Source: Sinohyriopsis cumingii
Taxonomy: Eukaryota; Mollusca; Bivalvia; Unionida; Unionidae
Assembly: GCA_028554795.2 (NCBI GenBank)
Contig: JAPYKE020000512.1
Coordinates: forward strand, 1 to 64,000
Length of the DNA stretch: 64,000 nucleotides
Reading direction: 5' to 3'
The notes beneath the pieces are model-generated. The model worked only from the letters and a program-made list of their open reading frames with translations. It made no database searches and was not told where the DNA came from. Made by a program: the position numbers and the translations under genes. This document shows, one piece after another, positions 26,706 through 39,845 of the stretch (position 1 is its first letter; the number at the start of each line of letters is the position of its first letter).

Positions 26706-27122
26706 ATTGATAGCAACAGAGAGGGCGCTGCCACAGATGTGTGTCACGGTGGGTAAACGCAGTGTATACTTGAAAAAACACGGACGCAAAAAAAGTAACA
26801 AAAACAGCTAACCCGTAAGAGAGACTCACTCATGGAAAATTAGAGGCTTAGGTTTCACGTTATCGGCGTATTTTATTTGCTTCTTTTTTTTTCTTCTTCA
26901 CTTTCGTATAAGCCTTAGTTTTCATAAATATACCTTATAAAAAGTCCTCCGTTCGCCCTCCCTGCTGCTGGACGCTTATTGATCTAAAAACGTGAGCATC
27001 ACCAGCAACTGGACACTTAACTCATTTCTCATCGAACATACATTTATTATAATAAGGCTGAAAACTAATGTATATATTCGATGGCACACAAAACATACAT
27101 GCTGTCATTAGTGCAAATCGGC

Positions 27123-27199
<77 letters not shown>

Positions 27200-28772
27200 A
27201 AAGCACTTAGATAGGCCGGTAGCTTCGCGTGTATCGTTCTTTCTTTATGTTTATAATGGTCTTTTCCAGCAACTATATGTAATCTTACAATGTCGATGTC
27301 TTCCAGTAACATGTATGTATGTTTATTTACAAATATGAACGATTTGACTCTGTGTATGAACATATTTTACTTATATACGAATGGATGCAACAAGGAATTA
27401 TGATGCATGCTTTGATTGATGGATATATTTGCATAGGTATGAGTTGTTCAAAACTATCGCTAATTCGGTACCTTTGTACAAAACCCCTGTCCCTAAGCAC
27501 ATGTTGTTCAATCTCTCTAGTTCTCTCTTCCGATCTTTAATTCAATTCATTGAATTGCCACTGTTCCCATTGTTCCCACTGTTATGTATATTTAATTGTT
27601 TACTGGACTTTATAAATTGTAAATAGAATGTTTGCATAACACTGAGTTCGTAACATTCTAGACTCAGTCGTATTTACAATTAGATTGGAATTTCCCATTG
27701 AAATGATTCGTATCTAGGAAAAGTGTAACTTGTATAAATAGGGATTTAATAAAAAACTTATTATCGGTCAGGGGAATCCACGATCTGAATTTTCACTTGT
27801 GTTATTGACATATAATTCGAGAAGAATTATTTAGTTAAAATATTCATTGGGATTGCTAAAGTGGTCTTTGACTTTTGAATTAATACATTACTTTGGAATT
27901 GTGTGCACATAGTCAAAGACATTATGGATTGCATGGTTGTCTTTTATCAGGATTTGACTATATTTCTGGACCTGTGATATGATATTTAGGCTTGTTTGGA
28001 ATTTAACGTGCAAGGTTGTAAATATATTTTGAATTTTTCTTTTGCACTGTAGGGAAATACAAAACATTGCTTAAAATTGTTGGTTTCGGTTTACTTTCGT
28101 TTTTGTTACAAAATTTAAAACCTAGATTCGTAACATCAGAAGTTCACAACACTCTGATCAACATTAAATCTTACAACACAGTGAAATGCCTCAATGATTC
28201 GAACCGCTAATTCATTTCCCATATAAATGAATGTCATATATTTAAATAATACTTTCTTCATTGGATTGGTATGAAAACCAAACATAGTTCCGTTTATCAT
28301 AAGTTTTGTCAGCTTTGAAAAAACAGGTGTTTTGTAACATTTTCTTGAGACTCGTGCCGATAAATAATCACCTAATAATATAGCTTCGTACGAATAGTCC
28401 ATATACTATCTTGTCAGTAAGAATTTAAATACAGGATACACTTATCTACAATTTTTAGACGTTGTCCGCTTCAAAGATAAAATGTTCTATTTATTATAGA
28501 GTTTGACAGTTGAAACAACTTATTGGCTACGAGTTCCAAGATATTTAAGTTTTTCCCTTTTACGTCTATGCATATAGTGTAGATAGTATAGTTTTAATCA
28601 TAAGCTGTAAACCTAGGTCTTTTCATGTGTTTATGGTTGCTTCACATGATAATATTTCATCTGTCCTGTTTATTTAGCACTTTCAAAAACAGCAAATGGG
28701 TTACATAAGTGCAGTTTATTATTAAACAAAATGCAAAAACCATTATGTATATATAACTACATAGATTAGTCC
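26706..28772. other. Non-coding DNA with LTR-like patch
   Basis: AT-rich sequence holding a long (AT)n tract (27,124-27,197). A patch near 27,720-27,790 has GTATAAATAGGG followed by AATAAAA and could be part of an LTR promoter, and CGTAACA occurs at 27,648 and 28,131. I could not define LTR ends or an internal region, so no element is called. Confidence 0.4.
27124..27197. repeat. (AT)n microsatellite
   Basis: About 37 uninterrupted AT dinucleotides. Translations in YI repeats across it are artefacts. Confidence 0.97.
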
Positions 28773-30329
28773 TTATTCAGTGTCTACTCGGCGCTTCTTG
28801 GCTTGTCTCTTGTATTCATTAAATGAATCTCTTGTCATTGTCCAGCAATAGTCTGCAACCATTGATGGGCTCCATTTGCCCTGATTCTCCATTGTAAAAG
28901 GCCCTGGTCAAATCGATCACCGTGCTCGTCGATCATTGATCCGCGGATCGGTGGAAAAAATATCGATGAGAGTGCAAAAATGTATTTTTGGTGACATGAT
29001 GCAACTGAGGCTTTTGGAGGTTTTCAACCAACTCCAAGTAGTTGTCTGCCTTGTCGTTTCCGAGAAAATTTGTTGCCACTAATCGAAAGGCTTTCCATGC
29101 CGAATTTTTCTTGCCACTCAATGCTCGGTTAAATGCATCATCTCGAAGAAGTTCACGAATCGGAGGACCAACAAAGACACCTTCCTTTATCTTAGCATTA
29201 CTTACCCGCGGAAAGATTCCATGGAGATACTTGAAAGCTGCTTATGTTTTGTCCATGGACCAGCTTGTTGTGCAAGGGTGGAAACACAATTTGCCTTGAT
29301 TCAACAAGTGGTGAATGCTGAAAACGTTTCCTGGTTCCAATGACTGTCACAGTGGCCAATTTCTCTTCAAGTAGTATGAATCTCTCGCACGACTATCCGA
29401 TTCAGAGAGAAAACAGCAATACTTTGTGAATCCTGTATGTAGACCAAGCAAGAGAACAAGAACCTTCAAATCGCCACAAAGATGCCACTAATGTTCGTCT
29501 ATGCACCTCAAAGGTTGTTTCATGTTTTCATAGGTTTCCTTTATATAGACTGCATGCGCAACTGGAATTGATGGCAAAATATTGCCATTATGGAGCAAAA
29601 GAGATTTAAGACTCCTCTTTGATAAATCAATTAACAGTCTCCACTTCTCTGGATTATGAACGATGTTGAAGGGTGCCATCACAGCATCGATGTTGCTGTA
29701 GGTTACAAGATCCCTTTGACGGATACTGAGCAGGGAAACCCTAGCATGACCTAACAGGAGATTCCACTGCTGCAGTCAGGATCTCAACAGCTCTGCGCTA
29801 CACCTGGATTGTTCCAAATCCATGATAAGGTGATTCAATTCGCCTTGTGTTATGAGATGTGATTGAGAGGAGGAGGATGGGAGAAAATATGGATCATGTG
29901 ATATTGATGGTTCGGATCTAGACATTTCATCCTCGTCCTCTTCCTCATCTGATTCAAGTGAGAATGATTCAGGTGCATCAGGAATTGGCAATCCTTCTCC
30001 GTGGGATACTGGGTGTATAGCTGATGGAATGTTTGGATAATCCACAGTCCATGGTTCTTCTTTGACACACCTTTCCCGACTGGAGACCCCATGCAGAAGT
30101 AACAATTCCTAATATGATCTGTTGGATCTCTCCGAATCATTGGCACTGCAAAAGTCATAGATTTCCTTTTCCTGTTCAATCACTGGCAAAGCTTTTCCGC
30201 ACAAGTGTTGCAGCATAAATTAAGGTGATATGTTTTCTTAGTGATTATAATGCGCTTTTGTGATACAAAAGTCACTTCACCACAAACAATGCAGAAATTG
30301 TCTGCTTTGTTTACACAAGTACGAGACAT
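28773..30329 (-). pseudogene. Decayed multi-copy zinc-binding protein gene
   Basis: On the minus strand the sequence starts MSRTCVNKADNFCIVCGEV with several paired cysteines, continues with HIRNCYFCMG and an acidic/serine-rich linker (ESDEEEDEDEMS), and ends near 28,773 with QGKWSPSMVADYCWTMTRDS and a basic tail. This pattern matches a protein family that is present in many copies in cnidarian, arthropod and mollusc genomes and is usually thought to travel with mobile DNA; its function is unknown to me. Frame changes and stops occur throughout, and a central segment is poorly preserved (29,300-29,480), so the copy is dead. Confidence 0.65.
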
Positions 30330-30339
30330 CACTGCTCAC

Positions 30340-31430
30340 TTTGGCTAAACATAAATGTGTCCCTTTCCAAAATCAAACACTGACAAATAAGAGAGTATGA
30401 TTTCTGGAGTTGATATACGGCAATTTGTTTAGCAGAGTGATGTAAGCTTACTTATGATTGCATCATCCATGACTTCTAGGAATAACATGACGCGATTCGT
30501 ATCGTGTATGACGCAATGCCAGCTTCGGATTTCATCATTCATTGTTTTGCCAAACAACAAGTACTGTCCACGCCCATTCATACATTTATTAATAGATCCT
30601 GTCAATGACTATTTTAGTCATTTCTGGTTTAAACTGAGAGTTCTTTCCTTGATTACTCACTTATCGTCCGCTATTCCCAAGTCAAGGGTCGTATACCCAG
30701 TATCGTATCTTTAAAACTAGATACATTCAACACATTTAAGCATTATTTTCGTTTTCAGTGACCCAGAATAAGTAACGTCTGACTACATTTAGTTTGGAAG
30801 CATTTTGGCTGTAGATCAGTGATATCAAAATAAAAATAAATATTTTATTGTGAACAATAATACATAGATTGAAAATTATGAAAAACATAATAGAATAAAA
30901 TTACATTCATTTACCAGCTACTGATTGCTTTATTTTTTATTTTTTATTCACCTACCATCACACTCGCGCTGTAAATTAATGGTTCGATACCTATCCCGAT
31001 CATCAAATGTATACATTGATATGTATTGACAGAATTGGGAAACAAGTTTGCACTGCACTAATTAGGGTGGAATTCTAAGCACATGCAATGATAAAATTCG
31101 ACACTTATGTAAAGCCTACAAATGCTAAGAATGTTGCTTTGCAAGAAATGTTCACACATTTATATATTATAGATGTAGATAACTGAAAAAATGCACCTAT
31201 GTTAATAGTAAAAAGAATGGTTTTCTTAATTTTCTGTGTCTGCCATACACATGCACATTTAAAAACGTTTGCCTATGAAATTTATGTAATAGGAAGTGTC
31301 ATATTTGTCTGCTACGCACGATTACATATAAAACCAATTAAGACACATCATTTGTTATAGTTCGGTAAGCAATTAAAACACATCATGTGAGAAACACCTA
31401 CATGTCATCATCATCAGTCTCTTGATCTAG
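30340..31430. other. Non-coding DNA, nothing recognised
   Basis: AT-rich sequence between two decayed elements with no supported gene, repeat or RNA. Confidence 0.55.
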
Positions 31431-31439
31431 TGTGGTCGT

Positions 31440-34390
31440 CTAGGCGCTGTGCTGCTTAACATCTGACCATTTCCCTCCACTTGTCTCGATCATGTACCAA
31501 TGCCTGTGTCTCCGCAAAACTTTTCCTGGTCCACTTTTTCTCTGTCTACCTCTCCTTCTGCCACCATGGACGCTGCCCTGCAGGACTGTTGTGGATAGAC
31601 TATTGGCTCTAGTGACATGGCTATACCATTTCAGCTTTCTCTTTTTCATGGTGGTGAGGAAGTCTTCATATTGGCCTACATTGCGCCTGATGGTGTTACC
31701 AACTTCTTCATTTGTGATGTGGTATATGTAAGAGATGCCGAGGATGGTTCTGTAGCATCTCATTTCAAGCGCCTGAATTATTCGTTGTAATTCTGCTGCC
31801 AGGGTCCAGGCCTCACAAGAATACAAACCAACTGAGATGACTAGTGTTCGCAATAGTCTGATTTTAGTTTTCATTCAGATATTCCTGTCTCTCCAGATGG
31901 GTCTTAGCTTTGACATAGCTGCCGTTGTTTGTGCTGCTCTTGACAACATTTCTGCTGTTGATCCTTCTTCGGTGATTACGGAACCAAGATATGTGATCTG
32001 GCTCGCTGTTTACAGTTAATGTTCTCTGACTTTAATCTTGTCTGAGATTTGTTTGCCACTATATGTCATCCGCTTTTGTCGTCTCAGCGCTTATCTCCAT
32101 GTCAAATCTGGAAAATGTTTCATCCAGATTCTTCACTAAGGTGGCAAGCTCGACTTCACTGCCTGCCAGCCCATCAATGTCGTCTGCAATGCGGAGGTTG
32201 GTGATGTTACGCCCTCCAATGCTGACTGTCCCACAGTGGTTTTCCAGGCTTCGCTCATGATGCGCTCTAAGTAGATGTTAACAAGCGTGGGTGACAGGAG
32301 ACCGCCTTGACGTACTGCGACTGTTGTCTGGAACCAGTCCCCCCACATAACCTTGGGCAATTACTGCACTGGTAGACTTGGTGTACATCTCCTTGATGGC
32401 ATTGGTCAACTTTTGGTCACTGTCAAAGGCCTTTTTGAAATCTATGAACACATGATAAATGTCTTGTTCATGTTGCGAGCACTTTCACGCACAACCATGA
32501 GATTGAATATTTGTTCTGATGTGCTTCGTCCACTCAGGAACCCGGCGGTTTCAGTCTTTTCATGATGATCGTCATCATCAGCTTACTAGCATTGCTGATC
32601 AAACTTATAATTCTGTAATTAATTTTGGCATAGCTGGAGATTGCCTTTTTGGGGGAGTGTTATAATCAGTGACTGGGTTCTCCGTGTTGGCCATTCTCCT
32701 GTCTGCCAGATCTTGTTGCAGATTGTTGTTAGTAGCATGTTGTCTACTCCAGCTGCCTTTCCATTCTTCAGTGCTCTTATTGCTGACTCCACCTATTCTT
32801 TGAGAATGGGGAAATCATCATCATTTGAGGCGTTTGGAACTACAATCACCTCTGGGTCTCCCGTGGACTGATGGTTGTAGAGTTATTTGCAATGCTCTTT
32901 CCATCTTTCTGCAATGTCACTCGCTTCTGTGAGGCATTTTCCATTTTCGTCTTAAATGGTACTGACTCTTGGTTGGTTCTGTCTGGTGAGGTCTTTCACA
33001 ATTTGGAATGCCTTTTTGCTGTTATTCTTTATCAGACTGCTCTCTATTTCTGTGCACTTTTGTCCAATGCAATCTTCGTTTGCTTTCTTCAAGTTTTTTT
33101 CTCTGATATTCTTGTTTATTTCTCGGTACTCCATTGCCCCTGTTGTTTTTTAGGTCTCTTTGGGCATCACACGACTTCAGAATCTCTTCTGTAACCAAGG
33201 GTTATTTCTTTGGGCGATGGAGGCCAATGATGTCATTGGCAGCTGCTGTCATGACTGTGTTGAATGTGTCTCTTATCACTCTAACATCACCATCCATGAC
33301 AAGGAGTGGAGCAAATTTTCCTCCAATTGTGGCATGGAATGTTGGATTTGATGTTCTTTGTCTTGTTAATGTTCTTCGGCATCACTCGGAAGTTCATAAT
33401 CACAAGGTCGTGATCGCTCACAACATCAGCACTTGGGAACGTCCTTGTTTTTGCTCTATTGATGCCAGATAGGTAACGGCTTTGAACCAGTATGTAGTCG
33501 ATCTGGTTATGATGGGTTCCATTTGGTGTGTGCAACGTCCAGTATCGTGAAGCTTTATGTTGGCCCAGGGTGTTGGCTAGTACACAGTTGTTGTAGCTCG
33601 CGAACTCGAGCAGCCGTCTCCCTCTTTCATTGGTAAGCTTATTACAAGAAGGTCCACAATGATCTTCTCAGTCTTTTAGAGCATCTTTGCCAGCTTTGGC
33701 ATTCCATTCTCCATAGATGATGTTCTTTGTACTAACCATGTTTAGAATACCCTAGCATTTGTTCTAAAACTCATATATTTCTTCATCGTCATAATCGGTA
33801 GTCGGAGCATAGACTTGGCTAATTGTGATATTAAAGGGAGATGCGTTCAGACGAATGGAAATGATCCTGCTAGATATGGGGCGCATTCAAGCACATAGCC
33901 ATTGATGCTTTCGTTTACAAGGTAGCCTACTCCATTTATGGACTTGTGAAACTCTCCACTATAGTAGAATATATGCCCATCTTCAGTTTGGTGTTGTTCT
34001 AGGTTTTTTCATCTGACGTCACAGAGTCCCATAATGTGCCATGTGTAGTGTTCCAGCTCATGTGTCATCTCTTGGAGTCGTCCAAATTTGCGCCAGAGTT
34101 CTAATGTTCCAGGTGGCGATGGCGATGCTGTCTCTCGCTCTGATTTTATGCAAAGTACCAGAAGCACACTTGTCACCTCGGTCCTGGTGGACAACGACAG
34201 GCGCGGTCATTGTTGACCCGGGTGACGACCGATCCGGTATGGTAAGTTCAGATTTGTCCAGCATTATCAGTGTGTCTTGGACAAAAGTCGTCCGGCGGAG
34301 CCCATCCCTCTCCAGACCAAGGAGTTGCCAGAAAGGGATGCATAATGGTAGTACATAGTCCAGCTGCCTTATAGCTTCCACTCCGTATTT
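31440..34390 (-). pseudogene. Decayed LINE ORF2 (endonuclease + RT)
   Basis: A non-LTR retrotransposon lying on the minus strand. Near 34,110 it shows the start of an apurinic-type endonuclease (IATWNIRTLAQ), then DHDLVIMNFRV and NQIDYILVQSRY near 33,370-33,510. RT motifs follow: VRQGGLLSPTLVNIYLERIM (about 32,250-32,310) and IADDIDGLAGSE (about 32,150-32,190). The C-terminal tail (31,440-31,874) carries MRCYRTILGI and KRKLKWYSHV, a tail found in RTE/CR1-like LINEs. Frequent stops and frame changes make it inactive. The clade is not firmly assigned. Confidence 0.82.
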
Positions 34391-35536
34391 TCTTATAGGG
34401 TTTGCTCCCTTAGATTTTGGCTAACAAAAGATAACCTGCAAAGCAGCAGGATGCTCGTGGATGAGCGGTTGCGTCCATTTCCCGAGCAGATAAAGCATCT
34501 GCCACTGCCCACCTACATGTACGCTGTACAATATTTGAACACTGAAGTGTATGAAATGTAGCTAATAAATTGTGTCATATCATTATGTTTAATCAATAAG
34601 CTTTACATTAAATTATAATCCAAGCTTTTGTTGGATAAACTATTTTGTTTTACATATTTGGGCTGGTTGTCAAAGGAGTTTTACCTGGTCACACTGACCG
34701 AACATTGTGCTTTCCCACTCAAATTTCTAAATATCGCAAGGCGCACCGTTTGTTTCTACCCTAACTCTGTATGCGGTGCTGAGAAGAATCAAGGAAGTTT
34801 TCTTTTCATATGAATATTCATATTGCCGAATTTTCCCCAATTGTGACCATGAATGGGGAAATTTCTAATCATGTTTCAGGACTGCAGGTATGAAGCAGAA
34901 AAATAAAAAACTGTTGCTGCCATTTGAGGTTAACAAAACAACGTTTGTAGAAAAAAAGAAATAATAAACGTGCAAGAGAAGTGTTTTATATGTATAGCTT
35001 TAATGGGTTGTGAGTAATAACCAAACGCATGGTGGTTAGTTATACAACAACAAAATAAAATGATAGCTTCAAACTTAAAAATTTGATACCCAGTAATCAC
35101 ATCTCTCTGCAAGGAGATGTACTCGTCGGTTCTACATGCGGGTTCTGTATTATGTTTTCTTTTGAAAACTATTCTTGGCGTACAAATAGATTCTATTCAT
35201 GAGGAAGTATTGATTCATATCTTGTTTATTTTACTCTACTAAGCTGTTGTTTGTTGTTATGTATGTGATGCACAGACCATGCTGAAGTGAAAGTTTTTCT
35301 GTATTCACCACCACTATTTTTTAAACATTTTTTTATCTTCTTCAGTTTATCGGTCACACTAATTCCGATGATAAATTTAACAGACACTACATATATGTGT
35401 GCGTTATGTAGAAGAAAAGTGTCAAAAATCACCGTTTCACACAAAATAGAAAATGTATGGCATAACAGTTGTAATTTCCGGGTTTTGTAGAACTGTTGCA
35501 CATTAATTTATTTTGAATTATGCATTTGTTTAGTAT

Positions 35537-35538
<2 letters not shown>

Positions 35539-35590
<52 letters not shown>

Positions 35591-35604
35591 CGCGTGTGTG
35601 TGTG
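35539..35604. repeat. (TG)n microsatellite
   Basis: About 30 TG dinucleotides with two CG interruptions at the 3' end. Confidence 0.97.
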
Positions 35605-36033
35605 CACATCTAGTGCAGATGTACAGCAAATTTCTAACCTTTATAAAACAGCATTAACAAACTTCTTCAGTGATTAATTTTGTTAAATAATTAGAGAGAC
35701 AGGGTAGTCCGACAGAGAGAGTTTCTCCTGATTGTTTAGCGTTAAGCATTTAAAACAAATGGAAGGTTGGCGAATTAGTAATAACATTTAGCTAATCTGA
35801 CTGATAGGGGGAAAATGTTATCGTCCCTTATTTTCAGGTAACGTATATTTTCAGCTCGTGCTACTCCGTACATTAATAAGAAGTGGCACAACAATTACTG
35901 GTTTATAAAGAAATATCCACACATAGTCGATAAATCAGCGTAAATACAGTTTTGAAAACTAATACCGTAAATAATCGAAAATGTTTTAAAAAATCGTTTG
36001 TAGCTTTTGTTTGTCTTATTATGGAAGTAAAAC

Positions 36034-36078
<45 letters not shown>

Positions 36079-37205
36079 TGTGTAAATAAAAATGTTGAGC
36101 ACACAAAACAATACATATTCAAATGGATTAATTTAATTTAAAGCTATTACATCTGGTACTTGTCAGCACGCTTTTTTATTGATAATCTTAATTTGGTATC
36201 CTTTTTACCATCAACATATAACAATAAAGCATTTCTTTCTACATAGTTATGTGCATATACACAAATTGAACGGCCTGTTTGAAGCTTTAATTATGAATCG
36301 TTCATTTCTTGTGCTAATTTTCCAGACATTATTTTCCTTGTTACTTTAAGGTAATGCAGCTGAGCGCTGAAGTCTACATGTACCTTTTCCGTTAGTAAAC
36401 TTAGTTTGAAAAAAAAAATCTTTTCAGCGTGCATCTTTGCTTTTTGCTGGCCCAATTCGTATGCTAATATAACTTTGCTGTATTTCTATGATATTTTGTT
36501 AAAGAAAAGTCATATTGTTCCCATGATACAGCTGTTTATTGCTGCCATGGTCCGCCTGTAGGGTCATTTGTGGGCATGCATTAAAATCCACGCCCAATGA
36601 CGTGATAAATAACGTCATTTTAAATACAATGGTGTTCATTGCTTTGGCGTTTAAGTAAGAGTAAGAGAGGAGGCGTGCACAAAACTCATGAAGAAACTGA
36701 ATCATATGCATCAGATTGTCGTGAAATGGGATGATACATTGAAATGGAAAAACTAAACAGGACTGAATGGAAACGTTATTACTGGTGTTGCGATTGGAGG
36801 TCAATTTTAAACTCAAAACAAATTTATATATAACGTGGTGGAGCCATCGAAGTTTTAATTGAATATTTAAGTTAGTATTCGATAACAGCTTTTTCTAAAA
36901 ACTTTCTATTTGATGTTAATCTCATAGCGTCGTGAATATTCTGCAATTTTAAATGTTTTGAACTTAATCAAAACCTTCTGGCATTTAAAGTGTAAAGGAG
37001 CAATGCAGTAATATGAAGGAAATAAAATTTATCTCTAAAGTCAATTTAAATGCATACAATAAAATACACCAACATATTTCTTTTGATTTGCAATCACTTA
37101 ACCCTTGGCTTCTAGGATCGGTCGATTTAATTTATAACAAAACATTAAAGAAATATATCTATCTTTTTGTATTAGATCCTTGGTCATGATCATTTCCTCA
37201 TAATA

Positions 37206-37206
<1 letters not shown>

Positions 37207-37251
<45 letters not shown>
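37207..37251. repeat. (TCTA)n microsatellite
   Basis: Eleven tandem TCTA tetranucleotides. Confidence 0.97.
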
Positions 37252-38715
37252 GTCTAATTTGGAACTGTGATAGATTTACCAGCTTACATAATAAGTCATA
37301 CATCCCTATATTTATTATTAAATATCATTCAATCTGTTTGTATATTTGTCTCTGTCCATGCACGCATGTTAAGTAGTCATGGCTGTATGCATTTTTCTAT
37401 CTAAGCGGTTTCACAGGTCTCGCGTAATTTATGCACTATTGTTTTATTGAATACATCAAGGAAATGTTAGAACATTTTACAGTCTGGTGATTCCTATTTT
37501 ACGCTTGATTAATAGAATACGCACGCGCATCTATTCATTAGCTACAAACTTGAAGTTTGAAGTTAGAGAAACATAATACTCATGAAGTTCTTATAAATGT
37601 AAAGATTGTTTAAAAATAACTTCATAATCTGTCCAAACATCAGTCCACCCACTACTAACTCATCACATTAACGATTCGCCCATTAAATCATTTCAGCAGG
37701 AAGAATGATGAACAAACTGCATTATTTTAGGTGCTTTTCTTTTTGTTGTTTTGTTTTGGGGGAGGGGTACTCTCCCTGGTTGATCTTTTCAGACCATTTA
37801 GGGAGGCCCCCTACCCTACTATTATAGTTGTCCAATAACATTAATGTTACTAGTTGTGGCATAGTATGTTTTGTTTTGTTTTTAATTTTGTTTGGTTGTG
37901 GGTTTGTAAAAATTATAAATAGCTTATTTAATCAATTTTATTTCAGTTTTTCCCCGGTTAGTTTGTGTAGAGTTTTATTCGAGACATTTATAACATTGAA
38001 GTAGATTCGTTCCGATCATTCCCTCGTCCTCTTCTCTTTTTGTCTCCTTTTAGTTCTCCTTCTAATTTTGTCTCTTTCTGGGTTTATTTCTTGTTGTTCT
38101 GTTGCTGTCAATTATATTTGTGGTAATTCTGTTGTTTTTGTCTCTGTTGGTGTTGACCTTAATGTTTTTAACATCTGTCTTTCTTCTTGCTGATTTTGTT
38201 TTCCTTGTTGTTTATTTTCTTGCATTTATGCTTGGATCTAATTAGTTTCATCTTTTGTCGTTTCCTCGATACAGTGTTGCTGTTTTGGGTTCTTTTGTTG
38301 TTGATGTTGTTGTTGTTTTGTATTTCTTGTTTCTGTTTTTTCTTGTTGTTTTTGTATTTCATGTTTCTATTTTTCTTGTTGTTGCTGTTGGTTTTGCTTT
38401 TGTTCTAGTTGTTAAAGGTCTTGCTTGTTCTCTTTGTCTCGGTTTCGGTTTCGGTTTTTCTTCTTCTTGCTGCTTTTTCCCCATCTTTTGTTTTTGATGT
38501 TGCTATTGTTTCTTCTCGATTGTTTTTGTTCTTTAATCTCTTCTCTTGTCTTTGCTTGGGTCTGTTGGTTTTTAGGGCATTTATACTCTGTCTCTCTACA
38601 TATGTTGTATTTTCGATGATAGTATTATCCCTTATACCATGATTGCATCAGAAATCTATGTAAATAGGAAGTTTGTTTCACCTTTGTAAGTTTGCTCTAT
38701 TTTATTTCCAATATT

Positions 38716-39409
38716 CTAATTCCATTGTATATTGTGGTTAATGGAATAGTTTGTAATCTTGATGCTATCACTTTTTCTCTCGAACTTTTCTGCCGTTGCT
38801 TGTAATGGTATCTCGAGTCGAATATTAGATAGAAGTAAGTCTTCAGTGTGTTTCCTTATTTTCCTGAAAATGGGTGTGTGCTCCTTTACTGTGACTGTTT
38901 CTCCTGCAACAATTATTTCACCGAGCGGTAATATCGGTTTGGTTCTTCCTGGTCTTAATATGTAGTCTTTGGATCCGTTTTTGTTGAGAGAGTATATTTG
39001 TTGTATGTACTCTGGATTTATGACCATTAGCACTATCTTATCACCACTGCTCTTGTTCCTGGTACCCTATCTCGTGGTATTTTTGACATATCCAGTTCTT
39101 GAGTACCTTCTCTGTATGAACAATCAAGGAACGATCCTTCACTTGTATCTATCATTTTTGTCTTGAAACAATTCTCTAGTTCTTTAACTTCCTCCCAGCA
39201 GCCGCTAATATTTTCGTATATCTCTTGTATAAGTAGAAATCCCTGTTCAGTGTTGTTTTTTTCTTTTGGTTAGTCTTTCTGTATTATTTGTATTATATAG
39301 TTTTTCTTCTTTAATTCTTTATTTCATGGTTTCAGAACAATGTTCTAATCCTTGGCACGTATAATCATAAACCTTTAAACTTGCGCACAGTCTGCTTCGT
39401 TCGTGCCAT
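38716..39409 (-). pseudogene. Decayed gene of unknown family with histone-H3-like start
   Basis: A protein-like reading stretch runs on the minus strand from 39,409 to 38,716 over several frames. It opens with MARTKQTVRKFKG and a TGA stop at 39,365-39,367. The first ten residues differ from the histone H3 tail only by V for A. Further on are LIQEIYENISGCWEEVKEL (about 39,180-39,240), DTSEGSFLDC and KIPRDRVPGT (about 39,060-39,150), and an open stretch of 105 codons ending at 38,716 (LMVINPEYIQQ... TVTVKEHTPIFRKI). Amino-acid composition is protein-like, but I do not recognise the family. Whether the H3-like start and the later frames were one gene is inference from their order and spacing. 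Confidence 0.4.
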
Positions 39410-39667
39410 GGTAAATGTTTGCATGAAATAGGAAGACTTTCCTTTTCAAGAATGAGTGTCAGAATGGTGGGTTTCTATTCAAAGCAAAATGTATTCCTAA
39501 ATTGAAACAAGAAAGTCTGTATCTACATCAAATACTCTGTTTATGTCGATCAAGCTATTTATTATGTAATATTTATGTAAATAGCAAGCACCACTAAATT
39601 AACATTTACATCTTTTGTTTCCTTTACTCCTCTCCCCCTCTCCCTCTTTCTCTCCGTACACACACAC

Positions 39668-39671
<4 letters not shown>

Positions 39672-39730
<59 letters not shown>
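39672..39730. repeat. (TA)n microsatellite next to LTR
   Basis: An AT dinucleotide run that ends exactly where TGTTACG, the LTR start, begins. Confidence 0.95.
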
Positions 39731-39734
<4 letters not shown>

Positions 39735-39749
39735 ACGTCTATCTGATTT

Positions 39750-39845
<96 letters not shown>

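Larger units (their letters stand above)
34400..38700. other. Non-coding AT-rich DNA with microsatellites
   Basis: No gene is supported. It holds a (TG)n tract (35,539-35,604), an (AT)n tract (36,038-36,073), a (TCTA)n tract (37,207-37,251) and a long T/G-rich low-complexity stretch (about 37,740-38,640) made of TTTTGTTGTT-like words. Hydrophobic frames across that stretch are composition artefacts. Confidence 0.7.

Noticed and set aside
27081-27363. Frames made of YI repeats
   Set aside because: Translation of an (AT)n microsatellite; the same holds for 39,624-39,984 and 35,895-36,122.
27540-28140. A complete solo LTR
   Set aside because: TATA-like and CGTAACA-like sequences are present, but matching inverted ends and a target duplication could not be found.
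38187-38642. Hydrophobic membrane-like frames in 38.2-38.6 kb
   Set aside because: They come from T/G low-complexity sequence, occur in three frames at once and have no start context.
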